From positions 930,001 through 994,000 of the forward strand of contig NZ_SUPW01000001.1 of the NCBI RefSeq assembly GCF_013337285.1: a stretch of DNA of 64,000 bases. The letters are read 5' to 3'. This DNA comes from Agrobacterium tumefaciens (GTDB lineage: Bacteria; Pseudomonadota; Alphaproteobacteria; Rhizobiales; Rhizobiaceae). A model generated the notes under the pieces. It worked only from the letters and a program-made list of their open reading frames with translations, did no database searches and was not told the DNA's origin. This document shows positions 30,253-39,602 of this stretch, one piece after another. A program made the position numbers and the translations under genes. The first letter of the stretch is position 1. Every line of letters starts with the position of its first letter.

Positions 30253-31449
30253 TCACTTCTCCTCCCGCCAGCCCTCCAGATAATTCACGCTCTCCACCCC
30301 CGTAAACCGGGCAAGCCGCGCCAGTTCGGCGTCGAGCTTCTCCAGCCGTCCGGCCGAGGCGCGCACGCCGGGCTCCAGCCACAGGCGGCGCACATCCAGC
30401 GTCCCGCGTTTGCGGTCGGCCTTCATATCGATGCGGCCGATCAGACGGTCGCCTTCCAGCAGCGGGAAGACATAATAGCCATATTGCCGTTTCGGCTCCG
30501 GAACGAAGACCTCGATGCGGTAATAAAAGCCGAATAGCCGCTCCATGCGGTTGCGGTCGCGCAACAACGGATCGAAAGGGCTCAGCACACGGACGCGCGG
30601 TGAGGGTTCCGGCAGGTCCGAGATATCGGCGCTGAAATCAGCAAAGGCATAGGACGGGCGGGCGCTCTCGCCGTCGCTTGCAAGAAGCGAGACCTCGCAG
30701 AGTTCGTCGCGGTGGCTTTTGACCCAATCCCTCGCCTCCTGTGGGGTGACGAGATCAAAAAAAGCGGCGATTTCGCCGTGGGTGGCGAAACCCAGCCGCT
30801 TCAGCGCCTGCCGGCAGGCCCAGTCGACGAATTCTGCATGCTCCACGTCGCTTTCGTGATGCTCGCCGGGAATGACCCGTTCGGCCAGATCATAGACCTT
30901 CTGGAAATTCACGCGGCCGGCAATCGCGAGCTTGCCGGTGTGCCAGAGATATTCGAGCGCGGTCTTGGACGGATGCCAGTTCCACCAGCCCCCGGATTGA
31001 TGCCCCTCCTCCTTCAGTTCCCGCGCCAGAACCGGACCTGTCGCGGCAATGCGCTCCAGCGTTTCACCGAAAGCGGCATCGAAGCCCTCGCCATGCCATT
31101 TGCGCCAGCGCTCCTGAATGATCGGTTCACGACGGCGGAAGCGGTGCTTCCAATAGGGATAAAATTCTGTCGGCACGATGGAAGCGTCATGCGTCCAGTG
31201 CTCGAAAAGCGCGCGGTCCTTTTCCAGAAGCGTGGTCAGATGCTCGCGCTTGTAGGTCTGGTTGCGGGAGAAAATAATCTGATGGTGGGCGCGCTCCACC
31301 GTGCCGATGCTGTCCACCTGCACGAAGCCGAGTTCGGTAATGAGTTGCAGTAAATCGCCCTTGGAAAGCGCCTTGCCGGGCGGGGAGCAAAGCCCCTGCC
31401 GCGCCAGAAAAATCCGCCTTGCCGCTTCGTTCGAAACCTTGATCACCAT
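30253..31449 (-). CDS. YcaQ/AlkX-type winged-helix DNA glycosylase
   Basis: A 398-residue protein of the HTH_42 (formerly DUF1006) family. E. coli YcaQ (AlkX) unhooks interstrand DNA crosslinks and removes bulky alkylated purines. The catalytic loop of the family has a Q-hydrophobic-D motif, seen here in LGFVQVDSIGTVERAHHQI near residue 45. Three tandem winged-helix regions follow, with typical FDPLLRDR and YYRIEVFVPEPKR stretches near 290-320. It is probably a DNA repair enzyme, cytoplasmic. Convergent with ribB; its upstream neighbour on the same strand is the 98-residue unknown gene 85 bp away. Confidence 0.88.
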   Translation of the reverse strand: MVIKVSNEAARRIFLARQGLCSPPGKALSKGDLLQLITELGFVQVDSIGTVERAHHQIIFSRNQTYKREHLTTLLEKDRALFEHWTHDASIVPTEFYPYWKHRFRRREPIIQERWRKWHGEGFDAAFGETLERIAATGPVLARELKEEGHQSGGWWNWHPSKTALEYLWHTGKLAIAGRVNFQKVYDLAERVIPGEHHESDVEHAEFVDWACRQALKRLGFATHGEIAAFFDLVTPQEARDWVKSHRDELCEVSLLASDGESARPSYAFADFSADISDLPEPSPRVRVLSPFDPLLRDRNRMERLFGFYYRIEVFVPEPKRQYGYYVFPLLEGDRLIGRIDMKADRKRGTLDVRRLWLEPGVRASAGRLEKLDAELARLARFTGVESVNYLEGWREEK

Positions 31450-31534
31450 GGGGCAGAAGGTAGAACGGCTTTTTCAGGATTGCAATGTTCTTTTTTTGTT
31501 CTTCCCTCAGTTTTGTTTTCGCAATCACTACCTG

Positions 31535-31831
31535 TTAAATCTGGCACCGTATGGAGGCCATTGCTTTGTCCCCTCGTTTATATCCAGCACGAGGCGCAGA
31601 AGACTTTTCTTCAATCAAATGGATAGAGAATGTTTCGTCGAGCCGCATCAGCTTCCAGCCTTGGCGCTCACCACTATTGCTACCGCCTCGGACCTGCCAC
31701 ACAAGCATAATGCCGTTTCCTTCATCCGTAATACCGACAGCATGGACCTCAACAACGCGAACGTATCCGTCATATCGTAGTTCAAGGCACTTAGCCGAAC
31801 GCAGAGCTTCACATGGGGTATGCAGGACCAT
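31535..31831 (-). CDS. Conserved hypothetical protein, WYL-like beta fold
   Basis: A 98-residue protein with ALRSAKCLELRYDGYVRVVEVHAVGIT near the start and a short WKLMRLDE stretch later. This spacing of strands recalls the ligand-binding WYL-type domains and small rhizobial proteins of unknown function. Support for it being real: GTTAGGAGG lies five bases before the ATG, and the frame is intact. No catalytic motif is seen. G+C is somewhat lower than in neighbours. It is divergent from bioM with about 110 bp between them. Confidence 0.65.
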   Translation of the reverse strand: MVLHTPCEALRSAKCLELRYDGYVRVVEVHAVGITDEGNGIMLVWQVRGGSNSGERQGWKLMRLDETFSIHLIEEKSSAPRAGYKRGDKAMASIRCQI

Positions 31832-31941
31832 TTGAGCCTCCTAACAACTTAACGACGGAACATATCTGATTCCTTCATCATCTTTTACTTCTGTTTGTGA
31901 CGGGATATAGGACCAGAAACAGACCCTAAGGACATAAGAAC

Positions 31942-32622
31942 TTGGAAATCCGTTTCGACGCCGCCGGTGTGGCCTTCGAGGGCAGGCGGGCCTTGCACCC
32001 ATTGTCTCTGACGCTGACAGAGCGGCGTATCGGCGTGATTGGCCTCAATGGTTCGGGCAAGACCACCTTCGCGCGGCTGATCAACGGGTTGACCAAGCCG
32101 ACCGAGGGCAAGGTGTCGGTGGACGGTCTCGATACCGTCAAGCATGCGAAAACCGTGTTGCAGACGGTCGGCTTCATTTTCCAGAACCCACAGAACCAGA
32201 TAATCCTGCCGATCGTGCGCGACGATGTCGCCTTTGGCCTGAAGCGCCTAGGCATCGGCAAGGCGGAAACCGAAACACGGGTGAAGGCCGTTCTTGCCCG
32301 GCTTGGCATTTCTCATCTCGAAGAGCGGCGCGCGCATGAGCTTTCCGGCGGGGAGTTGCAGCTGGCAGCACTGGCCGCCCTTCTGGTTACCGAGCCGAAA
32401 ATCCTCATTCTCGATGAACCAACAAACCAGCTGGACCTGAAAAACCGCACTATCGTGGAAAAGACCATGGCGGTGCTGTCGCAGGCGTTGATCGTCATCA
32501 CCCACGATCTGCCGCTGCTTGCCGGCTTCGACCGCGTGCTGGTTTTCCATGAGGGCGCGCTGGTTAAAGATGCTGCGCCTGCAGAGGCAGTGGCGCACTA
32601 TCTGGAGGTGGCATCGTCATGA
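31942..32622 (+). CDS. bioM: Biotin ECF transporter ATPase BioM
   Basis: A 226-residue ABC ATPase of the energy-coupling-factor type. It has Walker A GLNGSGKTT, the Q-loop FQNPQNQ, signature LSGGELQ and Walker B ILILDEPT. With BioN and BioY it makes the biotin uptake system. The start is TTG with AAGGA upstream. It overlaps bioN by four bases (ATGA). No BioR-type palindrome TTATCTATAA was found upstream, so its regulation is unclear. Confidence 0.95.
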   Translation: MEIRFDAAGVAFEGRRALHPLSLTLTERRIGVIGLNGSGKTTFARLINGLTKPTEGKVSVDGLDTVKHAKTVLQTVGFIFQNPQNQIILPIVRDDVAFGLKRLGIGKAETETRVKAVLARLGISHLEERRAHELSGGELQLAALAALLVTEPKILILDEPTNQLDLKNRTIVEKTMAVLSQALIVITHDLPLLAGFDRVLVFHEGALVKDAAPAEAVAHYLEVASS

Positions 32623-33251
32623 AATCGCTGCATGTCGAAGGCACCGGCTGGCTCTATCGCGTTTCGCCGCGCCTCAAGCTCATCACGCTTATGGGCTTCA
32701 GCATCGCGCTGTTCCTCACCCGCGATCTGCTGGTGCTGGGATGCGCCGTGATTTTGGCCGTTATCATCCTGCGCGCGACGCGACTACCCTTCCGGGAGAT
32801 CGGCCTGCGGCTGCGGCCGGTGATGCTGACCATCCTGCTTGTCGCCGCCTTCAGCTATGTTCTGCTTCCGGCCCATGATGCGAGTGTCAATCTTTTGCGG
32901 CTGACGGCGCTGGCGCTGCTCGCCACCGCCGTCACCATCACCGTCAGCATTTCGCAGTTCATGGACGAGATCGCGCTTGCCGCCGCCCCTCTCGAGAGGC
33001 TGGGGCTGGTCAAGGCTGCCGATATCGGGCTTGCGGTCGGGCTCGTCGTGCGGTTCGTGCCCGAGATCGTCAACCGGTATCATGCGGTGCGCGATGCCCA
33101 CCGGGCGCGCGGCCTGCCCGTGCGGATGGCCACCATCATCGTGCCACTCGTCATTATGACGTTGAAGGATGCCGACGCCATTGCCGACGCCATTGACGCG
33201 CGCGGTTTCAGAGGCCAAAGCTTGGCGCCAGATAACCATCCGGAGTTTTGA
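32619..33251 (+). CDS. bioN: Biotin ECF transporter transmembrane protein BioN
   Basis: A 210-residue T-component of the ECF transporter with about five helices. It carries the coupling motifs HRARGLPV and DAIADAIDARGFRG, the Ala-Arg-Gly pair that contacts the ATPase. It links BioM energy to BioY. Its ATG overlaps the bioM stop, and its TGA lies five bases before the bioY ATG. Length is normal for the short BioN kind. Confidence 0.95.
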   Translation: MKSLHVEGTGWLYRVSPRLKLITLMGFSIALFLTRDLLVLGCAVILAVIILRATRLPFREIGLRLRPVMLTILLVAAFSYVLLPAHDASVNLLRLTALALLATAVTITVSISQFMDEIALAAAPLERLGLVKAADIGLAVGLVVRFVPEIVNRYHAVRDAHRARGLPVRMATIIVPLVIMTLKDADAIADAIDARGFRGQSLAPDNHPEF

Positions 33252-33256
33252 GTGCC

Positions 33257-33820
33257 ATGACGACCCGCGACCTTGTGCTGATTTCGCTGTTTTCCGCCAT
33301 CATCATCGCACTCGGGCTTTTGCCGCCGATCACGCTCGGTTTCATCCCCGTGCCGATCACCGCGCAGTCGCTCGGCGTCATGCTGGCCGGCGTCGTGCTG
33401 GGTGCGAAGCGCGGCACGCTCGCGGTGCTGCTGACGATCTTGATTGCCGCCATCGGCCTGCCGGTACTCTCGGGCGGACGCGGTGGTCTTTCGATTTTCA
33501 CCACGCCGACGACGGGCTTCCTGATCGGCTGGATCGCAGCTGTCTTCGTCACCGGCACGCTCTCGGAAAAACTCGTCAATCGCAGCCAATCCGCTCTGGC
33601 GCAGGGCGTTGGTTTCTTCGTCGCTAGCCTCATCGGCGGCGTGGTCGTGCTTTATGCTTTCGGCATCACCTATCTGGCGCTGGTTGTCGGGCTTGGTTTC
33701 GAAAAGGCCTTCATGGGTTCGCTCGCCTTCATTCCCGGCGATGCGCTGAAGGCCGTGCTTGCCGCACTGGCCGGCCGTGCCGTGATGGCGGGTTATCCGC
33801 TTCTGCCGCAGCGCGCCTGA
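33257..33820 (+). CDS. bioY: Biotin ECF transporter substrate-binding protein BioY
   Basis: A 187-residue six-helix S-component that binds biotin at high affinity. Family signatures are VPITAQSLGVMLAGVVLGAKRG near residue 35 and GLPVLSGGRGGLSIFTTPTTGFLIGW near 70. The start is probably the ATG at 33257 with GGAG eleven bases upstream; a TTG at 33248 overlapping the bioN stop is the alternative. Last of the three-gene bioMNY operon. Confidence 0.95.
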   Translation: MTTRDLVLISLFSAIIIALGLLPPITLGFIPVPITAQSLGVMLAGVVLGAKRGTLAVLLTILIAAIGLPVLSGGRGGLSIFTTPTTGFLIGWIAAVFVTGTLSEKLVNRSQSALAQGVGFFVASLIGGVVVLYAFGITYLALVVGLGFEKAFMGSLAFIPGDALKAVLAALAGRAVMAGYPLLPQRA

Positions 33821-33845
33821 ACAGACTTTCTTCAGGAGGAAAAGC

Positions 33846-34781
33846 ATGGCGACGCGTTTATACGAACACCCGATCTTCCTCGAGCATATCACGCCCGAAG
33901 GTCACCCGGAGCGGCCGGACCGCCTGCGGTCGCTGAACATCGCGCTCGAACATCCGAATTTCGAGCGGCTGGTGCGAAAGGAAGCGCCGCAGGCCAATGA
34001 GGATGCGGTGTTGCTGGCGCATCCGGAAGAGCATCTACTTGCCGTCATGCGCCAGATTCCGCAAGAGGATGGCGGGATCAACCGTATCGAGGCCGACACT
34101 TACGTCTCGCCGAAAAGCCTGCAGGCGGCGCTGACCGGCATCGGTGCGGCAATGGCTGCGGTGGACGACGTGTTTACCGGTGCTGCCGATAATGTCTTCG
34201 TCGCGGCCCGCCCGCCCGGCCACCATGCGGAAACCGCCAAGGCCATGGGTTTCTGTCTTTTCAACAATGTGGCAATCGCCGCCCGCCATGCTCAGAAAAA
34301 ACATGGGGCAGAGCGCATCGCCATCATCGACTGGGACGTGCATCACGGCAACGGTACGCAGGACATCTTCTGGAACGACACATCAGTGCTGTTCTGTTCC
34401 ACCCACCAGATGCCGCTTTACCCGTGGAGCGGCGACAAGAACGAAACCGGCGTGAAGAACAATATCGTCAACGCCCCGCTTTCGCCCAATACCGGCAGCG
34501 ACCATTTTCGTGAGGCCTTCAAATCCCGCGTGCTGCCGGCAATTGCCGATTTTTCGCCTGATCTCATCCTCATCTCCGCCGGGTTCGACGCGCATCACCG
34601 CGATCCGCTAGCGCAGATCAATCTGGTCGGCGAAGATTTCGACTGGGCGACGGGCCGGCTTCTGGAAATGGCCGACAAATACGCCTCGAACCGGGTCGTC
34701 AGCCTGCTTGAAGGTGGTTATGATCTGGAAGGGCTGGCGGAATCGGCAGCCATGCATATTTTGAGAATGATGAAGGGTTGA
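33846..34781 (+). CDS. Histone-deacetylase-like amidohydrolase (class II)
   Basis: A 311-residue member of the bacterial HDAC/acetylpolyamine amidohydrolase family. It keeps the tandem active-site histidines in RPPGHHAE, the zinc ligands in [10 protein letters not shown] and the later [11 protein letters not shown]. Substrates in bacteria are acetylated polyamines, acetoin-related compounds or lysine residues; the choice is open. AGGAGG stands seven bases before the ATG. It lies 2 bp ahead of xseB and is likely co-transcribed with it. Confidence 0.93.
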   Translation: MATRLYEHPIFLEHITPEGHPERPDRLRSLNIALEHPNFERLVRKEAPQANEDAVLLAHPEEHLLAVMRQIPQEDGGINRIEADTYVSPKSLQAALTGIGAAMAAVDDVFTGAADNVFVAARPPGHHAETAKAMGFCLFNNVAIAARHAQKKHGAERIAIIDWDVHHGNGTQDIFWNDTSVLFCSTHQMPLYPWSGDKNETGVKNNIVNAPLSPNTGSDHFREAFKSRVLPAIADFSPDLILISAGFDAHHRDPLAQINLVGEDFDWATGRLLEMADKYASNRVVSLLEGGYDLEGLAESAAMHILRMMKG

Positions 34782-34783
34782 AC

Positions 34784-35038
34784 ATGACGGAAAATGCCAA
34801 CACAGCCGATGTCAGCGGTTATTCCTTCGAAAAGGCCGTCGCCGAGCTGGAAAGCATTGTCGCACGCCTGGAACGCGGAGACGTGGCGCTGGACGAATCA
34901 ATCGCCATCTATGAGCGTGGCGAAGCGCTGAAGAAGCATTGCGAGACGCTGCTGAATGCCGCCGAAAAGCGAATCGAGAAGATACGTCTCGACCGTGCGG
35001 GCAAGCCGCAGGGTGTGGAGCCGCTCGACGGAGAGTGA
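34784..35038 (+). CDS. xseB: Exodeoxyribonuclease VII small subunit
   Basis: An 84-residue coiled-coil protein with the XseB pattern [26 protein letters not shown] followed by [12 protein letters not shown]. It binds XseA and regulates the single-strand DNA nuclease exonuclease VII. The start ATG at 34784 follows the HDAC stop by two bases; a TTG two codons earlier is possible. xseA is not in the window. A family A palindrome lies 66 bp downstream. Confidence 0.95.
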   Translation: MTENANTADVSGYSFEKAVAELESIVARLERGDVALDESIAIYERGEALKKHCETLLNAAEKRIEKIRLDRAGKPQGVEPLDGE

Positions 35039-35104
35039 TTGCGTTTAGGATGAGCCTTTGGATGCGATTCCATAAGGTAGCCACCTCCCGATTCAAACAC
35101 TCGG

Positions 35105-35190
35105 CGTCATCCTCGGGCTTGTCCCGAGGATCTGCAACGTATTGATTTTTCGAGCGTGTTTAGATCCTCGGGACAAGCCCGAGGATGACG
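35105..35190. repeat. Family A intergenic palindrome, copy 4
   Basis: The arms 35105-35133 and 35162-35190 are perfect reverse complements over 29 bases (core CTCGGGCTTGTCCCGAG) with a 28-base AT-rich loop. It stands in the 309-bp gap between xseB and the pirin gene, same direction, and could end the bio-HDAC-xseB region transcript. The rest of the gap shows nothing more than a GAGGAG ribosome site before the pirin gene. Confidence 0.92.
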
Positions 35191-35347
35191 GAGGAGAGGT
35201 TTGAAGCCCTTCGTCAGCCGTAACCGCATGAATTAGTATTCTCACAATTTCGTGTTCACAAGGTTCGTTGACGCTGCGTTCGAGATCGCGATGCTCCCCT
35301 CCCCTTGGTTATGCTAAACTCCAATAAGACAATACGAGGAGCTTGCG

Positions 35348-36271
35348 ATGTCCTTTTTTCCCGGCAACGATCCCGTCGCGGGTGATGCCTTTGCCTGCGA
35401 CGCCATCGAAAACCTCATCATTCCCCGCACCAGCGATATTGGCGGCTTTGCCGTGCGCCGGGCGCTGCCCACGCGGCAGCGGCGGCTTGTCGGTCCCTTC
35501 ATCTTTTTCGACCGCATGGGTCCGGCGATCCTGAAGGCCGGTGAGGCGCTCGACGTCAAACCGCATCCGCATATCGGGCTTTCCACCGTCACCTATCTGT
35601 TCGACGGCGAAATCAAACATCGCGACAGTCTCGGCACCGAACTCGTCATTCGCCCCGGCGACATCAACCTGATGACGGCCGGGCGCGGCATCGTGCATTC
35701 GGAACGCACGCCGGAAAATCTGCGCGGCCATCCGCTGTCCATGTCCGGCCTGCAGACATGGCTGGCGCTGCCGGACAATATGGAGGAAATCGCCCCGGCT
35801 TTTTCCCATACGGCGAAGGAAGACATGCCGCTGATCGACCTCAAGGGCGCGTCCGGCCGGGTCGTCGTCGGCGAATTCGAAGGCCTTACCTCGCCCGTTT
35901 CAGCCTTTACCGATACGCTTTATGTCGATCTTTCGCTGGAGCCAGGGGTAAAATTCCCCTTCTCCGCTGATCATGAGGAGAGGGCAATCTATATTCTGTC
36001 CGGTTCGCTGGATGTGGCGGGTGATATCTTCGCCGCCGACCAGCTACTCGTCTTCCGTCCCGGCGACGACATCACGCTTCAGGCCGGCGCGGGTGGCTGT
36101 CACATCATGATCTTCGGCGGGGCGGCGCTCAATCAGCGCCGCTACATCTGGTGGAACTTCGTTTCGTCATCAAAAGAACGCATAGAACAGGCCAAACAGG
36201 AGTGGAGAACCGGACGCTTCGATATCGTTCCCGGCGACGAAGAAGAGTTTGTCCCTTTGCCGGAAGGTTGA
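35348..36271 (+). CDS. Pirin family protein
   Basis: A 307-residue bicupin. The metal-binding histidines of the N-terminal cupin are in KPHPHIGLSTVTYLFDG and GRGIVHSERTPE. Bacterial pirins are quercetin-2,3-dioxygenase-like or act as redox regulators; the role here is not shown. ACGAGGAG precedes the ATG by six bases. It lies 99 bp ahead of dxs, same direction, and the two may share a transcript. Confidence 0.92.
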   Translation: MSFFPGNDPVAGDAFACDAIENLIIPRTSDIGGFAVRRALPTRQRRLVGPFIFFDRMGPAILKAGEALDVKPHPHIGLSTVTYLFDGEIKHRDSLGTELVIRPGDINLMTAGRGIVHSERTPENLRGHPLSMSGLQTWLALPDNMEEIAPAFSHTAKEDMPLIDLKGASGRVVVGEFEGLTSPVSAFTDTLYVDLSLEPGVKFPFSADHEERAIYILSGSLDVAGDIFAADQLLVFRPGDDITLQAGAGGCHIMIFGGAALNQRRYIWWNFVSSSKERIEQAKQEWRTGRFDIVPGDEEEFVPLPEG

Positions 36272-36370
36272 AATTCTATAGAAGTGTACGACATGCAGGG
36301 CTGCACCGTCGGCTTTCGACATGAAAGACGCTCTGGCACGCCCTGCTGACGACAAGAAAAGGCCGAACGA

Positions 36371-38290
36371 TTGACCGGAATGCCACAGACACCATTGCTC
36401 GACCGGGTGAATTTCCCCTCCGATCTCAAGGAGATCGACGATCGCGACCTGCCGGAACTGGCACGGGAACTGCGCGACGAGATGATTGACGCCGTGTCGA
36501 AAACCGGCGGCCATCTGGGTGCCGGCCTCGGTGTGGTGGAACTGACGATTGCCATCCACAAGGTGTTCAACACGCCGGAAGACCGGCTGATCTTCGATGT
36601 CGGCCACCAATGTTATCCGCACAAGATCCTGACTGGTCGGCGCGACCGCATCCGCACGCTGCGACAGGAAGACGGGCTTTCCGGTTTCACCCGGCGGGCC
36701 GAAAGCGAATATGACGATTTTGGCGCCGGCCATTCCTCCACCTCCATTTCCGCCGGCCTCGGCATGGCGGTTGCGGCGGGTCTTGACGGCAGCGACCGCA
36801 AGGTCATTTCCGTCATCGGCGACGGCTCGATGTCGGCAGGCATGGCGTTTGAGGCATTGAACAATGCCGGCGCACTCGATGCGCGGCTGATCGTCATCCT
36901 CAACGACAACGATATGTCGATTGCGCCGCCGACGGGCGCGATGAGCGCCTATCTGGCACGCCTCGCCTCCGGCCGCACCTATATGGGCTTTCGCGATTTC
37001 GGCAAGAAACTCACGGCCTATCTCGGCAAGACCATCGACCGCGCCATTACCCGCGCAGTCACCCATGCGCGCGGCTATGTGACCGGCGGCACGCTGTTCG
37101 AGGAGCTTGGCTTCTACCACATCGGCCCGATCGACGGTCATTCCTTCGATCACCTGCTGCCGGTGCTGCGCAATGTGCGCGACAACCAGAAAGGCCCCGT
37201 CCTCATCCATGTGGTGACGCAGAAGGGCAAGGGTTATGCGCCGGCGGAAGCGGCGGCGGACAAATATCACGGCGTCAACAAGTTCGACGTCATCACCGGC
37301 GCGCAGGCGAAAGCCAAGCCGAATGCGCCGAGCTATACCAGCGTCTTCGCCGAAGCCTTGATCCAGGAAGCAACGCTCGACGACAAGATCATCGGCGTCA
37401 CCGCCGCCATGCCGAACGGCACCGGGCTGGACAAGATGGCCGAGCTTTTCCCGTCCCGCACCTTCGATGTCGGTATTGCCGAGCAGCATGCCGTCACCTT
37501 TGCGGCGGGGCTTGCGGCTGACGGGTACAAGCCGTTCTGCGCGCTTTATTCCACCTTCCTGCAACGCGGTTACGACCAGCTGGTGCATGATGTGGCGATC
37601 CAGAGCCTGCCCGTGCGTTTCCCCATCGACCGCGCCGGTTTTGTCGGCGCGGATGGACCGACCCATGCCGGCTCTTTCGACACGACTTTCCTCGCCACCC
37701 TGCCCGGCATGGTGGTGATGGCGGCCTCGGATGAGGCGGAGCTGAAACATATGGTGCGCACGGCAGCGGCCTATGATGAAGGCCCGATTTCCTTCCGTTA
37801 CCCGCGCGGCGAAGGCGTGGGCGTCGAGATGCCCGCGCGTGGTGAGATTCTTGCAATCGGCAAAGGCCGCATCATCAAGGAAGGCACCAAGGTTGCGCTC
37901 CTCTCCTTCGGTACGCGTCTTGCGGAATGCCTGGCGGCGGCCGAAGACCTTGAAGCGGCCGGCCTTTCCACCACGGTTGCCGATGCGCGCTTTGCCAAGC
38001 CGCTGGATCTCGATCTCATCCGCCAGCTGGCCAGCCATCACGAGGTTCTGGTGACCATCGAAGAAGGCTCTGTTGGCGGTTTTGGCGCGCATGTGCTGCA
38101 TTTCATGGCCAGCGCCGGCCTGCTCGACCATGGCCCGAAGGTCCGGACTCTGACGCTGCCTGACCAGTGGGTGGAGCAGGCCAAGCCCGAGACCATGTAT
38201 GCCAATGCCGGCCTCGACCGGGCCGGCATCGTTTCCACCGTGTTTAATGCGCTCGGCCAGCGTCAGGCCGACGTCGGTTTCGCCGGCTGA
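36371..38290 (+). CDS. dxs: 1-deoxy-D-xylulose-5-phosphate synthase
   Basis: A 639-residue thiamine-diphosphate enzyme making DXP from pyruvate and glyceraldehyde 3-phosphate, entry point of the MEP isoprenoid pathway and thiamine and pyridoxal branches. Visible are [15 protein letters not shown], the ThDP motif [17 protein letters not shown], the transketolase-like E in [16 protein letters not shown] and the [18 protein letters not shown] loop. The start may be the TTG at 36371 or the ATG at 36380. The protein looks nearly identical to A. fabrum Dxs as I remember it. A hairpin follows the stop. Confidence 0.98.
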   Translation: MTGMPQTPLLDRVNFPSDLKEIDDRDLPELARELRDEMIDAVSKTGGHLGAGLGVVELTIAIHKVFNTPEDRLIFDVGHQCYPHKILTGRRDRIRTLRQEDGLSGFTRRAESEYDDFGAGHSSTSISAGLGMAVAAGLDGSDRKVISVIGDGSMSAGMAFEALNNAGALDARLIVILNDNDMSIAPPTGAMSAYLARLASGRTYMGFRDFGKKLTAYLGKTIDRAITRAVTHARGYVTGGTLFEELGFYHIGPIDGHSFDHLLPVLRNVRDNQKGPVLIHVVTQKGKGYAPAEAAADKYHGVNKFDVITGAQAKAKPNAPSYTSVFAEALIQEATLDDKIIGVTAAMPNGTGLDKMAELFPSRTFDVGIAEQHAVTFAAGLAADGYKPFCALYSTFLQRGYDQLVHDVAIQSLPVRFPIDRAGFVGADGPTHAGSFDTTFLATLPGMVVMAASDEAELKHMVRTAAAYDEGPISFRYPRGEGVGVEMPARGEILAIGKGRIIKEGTKVALLSFGTRLAECLAAAEDLEAAGLSTTVADARFAKPLDLDLIRQLASHHEVLVTIEEGSVGGFGAHVLHFMASAGLLDHGPKVRTLTLPDQWVEQAKPETMYANAGLDRAGIVSTVFNALGQRQADVGFAG

Positions 38291-38307
38291 CAAGATTGCC
38301 GGGACAG

Positions 38308-38328
38308 GAGGCGGGACTATCCCGCCTC
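38308..38328. terminator. Hairpin between dxs and the SnoaL-like gene
   Basis: GAGGCGGGA-CTA-TCCCGCCTC, perfect 9-bp GC-rich stem with a 3-base loop, placed between two convergent stops (dxs 38290 and 38333). No long T run on either side; a bidirectional terminator is the likely role. Confidence 0.7.
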
Positions 38329-38332
38329 TGTC

Positions 38333-38695
38333 TCAGGATGCAGCGCCATCGAGAAAACCGACGACATTGTCGATCCGTCCCTCGGCATCGCGGCTGACGA
38401 CATCGGTACCACCCGCGACATCGTCTCCATCAGGTGAAATGAGACGCCATGAGAACCGGGTGAAGTTGCCGTGTCCGTCAGGGGTGCCGGCAAGAACGAA
38501 GCGATATCCCGGAAATTTCTGCCGCGCCGCCTCGATCATCGCGGCAATCCCCTGCTGTCCTTCGCCTTGCATCAGCGGGTCGACGTAGCGTGTGTTTTCT
38601 GCCCACGCCTGACCGACGAGATGCCTGCGGCGTTCATTGTCTTCTTCGTTCCAGGCTGCGAGATAGGTCTGGGCGATTGCGAGATGTTGCGTCAT
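38333..38695 (-). CDS. SnoaL/NTF2-like fold protein
   Basis: A 120-residue small alpha/beta cone protein: AIAQTYLAAWNEED, then ENTRYVDPLMQGEGQQGIAAM and a C-terminal DVVSRDAEGRIDNVVGFLDG. This is the usual NTF2-like pattern; members are isomerases, hydrolases or binding proteins and the ligand here is unknown. The ATG at 38695 has AAGGAG seven bases upstream; the frame extends to 38752 but would run over the palindromic operator region. It is divergent from an XRE-type regulator, which probably controls it. Confidence 0.85.
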   Translation of the reverse strand: MTQHLAIAQTYLAAWNEEDNERRRHLVGQAWAENTRYVDPLMQGEGQQGIAAMIEAARQKFPGYRFVLAGTPDGHGNFTRFSWRLISPDGDDVAGGTDVVSRDAEGRIDNVVGFLDGAAS

Positions 38696-38751
38696 GATTG
38701 CGCTCCTTCTGGTTGACGGCCCAAACATGCCGGGGGTCGATAAGCGGAACA

Positions 38752-38768
38752 ATTACCTGCGAGGTAAT
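38752..38768. promoter_or_regulatory. Inverted repeat in the divergent SnoaL/XRE promoter
   Basis: ATTACC-TGCGA-GGTAAT, perfect 6-base arms with 5-base spacer. It is 57 bp from the SnoaL start and 35 bp from the regulator start, the classic site for autoregulation of a divergent pair by the HTH protein encoded alongside. Confidence 0.5.
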
Positions 38769-38802
38769 CGCATTGCCGATATGTTCTGCTAGGCTGCGGG
38801 GC

Positions 38803-39597
38803 ATGACACATCATCGAGAACATGTCGGCCAGGTGCTGAAGGAATGGCGTGCCCGCCGCAGGTTGAGCCAGCTCGATCTGGCGGTGGAGGCGGAAATATC
38901 CGCGCGCCATCTGAGCTTCGTTGAAAGCGGGCGATCATCCCCCAGCCGCGAGATGCTCGCGAAACTGGCGGAGCAGCTTTCCATGCCCGCCCGCGCCGCC
39001 AACCGGCTGATGCTGGCGGCGGGTTATGCACCTGTTCATTCCGAACGCCCGCTGGATGCGCCCGACATGGCGGCGGCCCGACAGGCCGTCGAAACAGTGG
39101 TGCAGGGCCACATGCCCTTTCCCGCCCTTGCCGTTGATCGTCACTGGAACGTCGTTCTCGCCAATGAGGCGATCACGTCGCTTCTGGCTGGTGTTTCCGA
39201 GGAGTTGCTTCGGCCACCCCTCAATGCGCTGAAGCTGAGCCTGCATCCTGATGGATTAAGCTCCCGCATCGCCAACCTCGCCGAATGGCGGCATCATTTG
39301 CTGGAACGTCTGCGCCGTCAGGTCGAGGAAACGGGAGACGAGGTGCTTTGCCGCTTGCATGCGGAGCTTTCCGCCTATCCCGCGCCGAAGGCCTCGCCCC
39401 ATGCCGCCGAGGCCGATCCGCTGGCCATACCATTGCAACTGCGCGATCCGGCATCGGGCGCCGTTCTGAGTTTCATTTCCACCACCACGGTTTTCGGAAC
39501 CGCAACCGATGTCACGCTGTCCGAACTGGTGCTGGAATGTTTCTACCCCGCCGATGCGGCAACCCGCGCCGCCCTGATGACAGGCACAAAGGAGTAA
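38803..39597 (+). CDS. XRE-family regulator with MmyB-like ligand-binding domain
   Basis: A 264-residue protein. Residues 8-65 are a Cro/C1-type helix-turn-helix (RLSQLDLAVEAEISARHLSFVESGR). Residues 90-255 match the MmyB-like, PAS-like ligand domain (VDRHWNVVLANEAITSLL, HPDGLSSRIANLAEWRHHLL). Such regulators usually control adjacent small redox enzymes, fitting the divergent SnoaL-like gene and the ABM-domain gene 5 bp downstream. The ligand is unknown, possibly a fatty acid or aromatic. The ATG at 38803 is chosen because the longer frame would overlap the divergent promoter and inverted repeat. Confidence 0.9.
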   Translation: MTHHREHVGQVLKEWRARRRLSQLDLAVEAEISARHLSFVESGRSSPSREMLAKLAEQLSMPARAANRLMLAAGYAPVHSERPLDAPDMAAARQAVETVVQGHMPFPALAVDRHWNVVLANEAITSLLAGVSEELLRPPLNALKLSLHPDGLSSRIANLAEWRHHLLERLRRQVEETGDEVLCRLHAELSAYPAPKASPHAAEADPLAIPLQLRDPASGAVLSFISTTTVFGTATDVTLSELVLECFYPADAATRAALMTGTKE

Positions 39598-39602
39598 GCC
39601 CC

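Noticed and set aside
31832..31941. Possible BioR operator before bioM
   Set aside because: No TTATCTATAA-like palindrome in this gap; only AT-rich sequence without symmetry.
36170..38293. 707-codon open frame opposite dxs
   Set aside because: Shadow of dxs; no motif, no ribosome site, and it overlaps the pirin end antisense.
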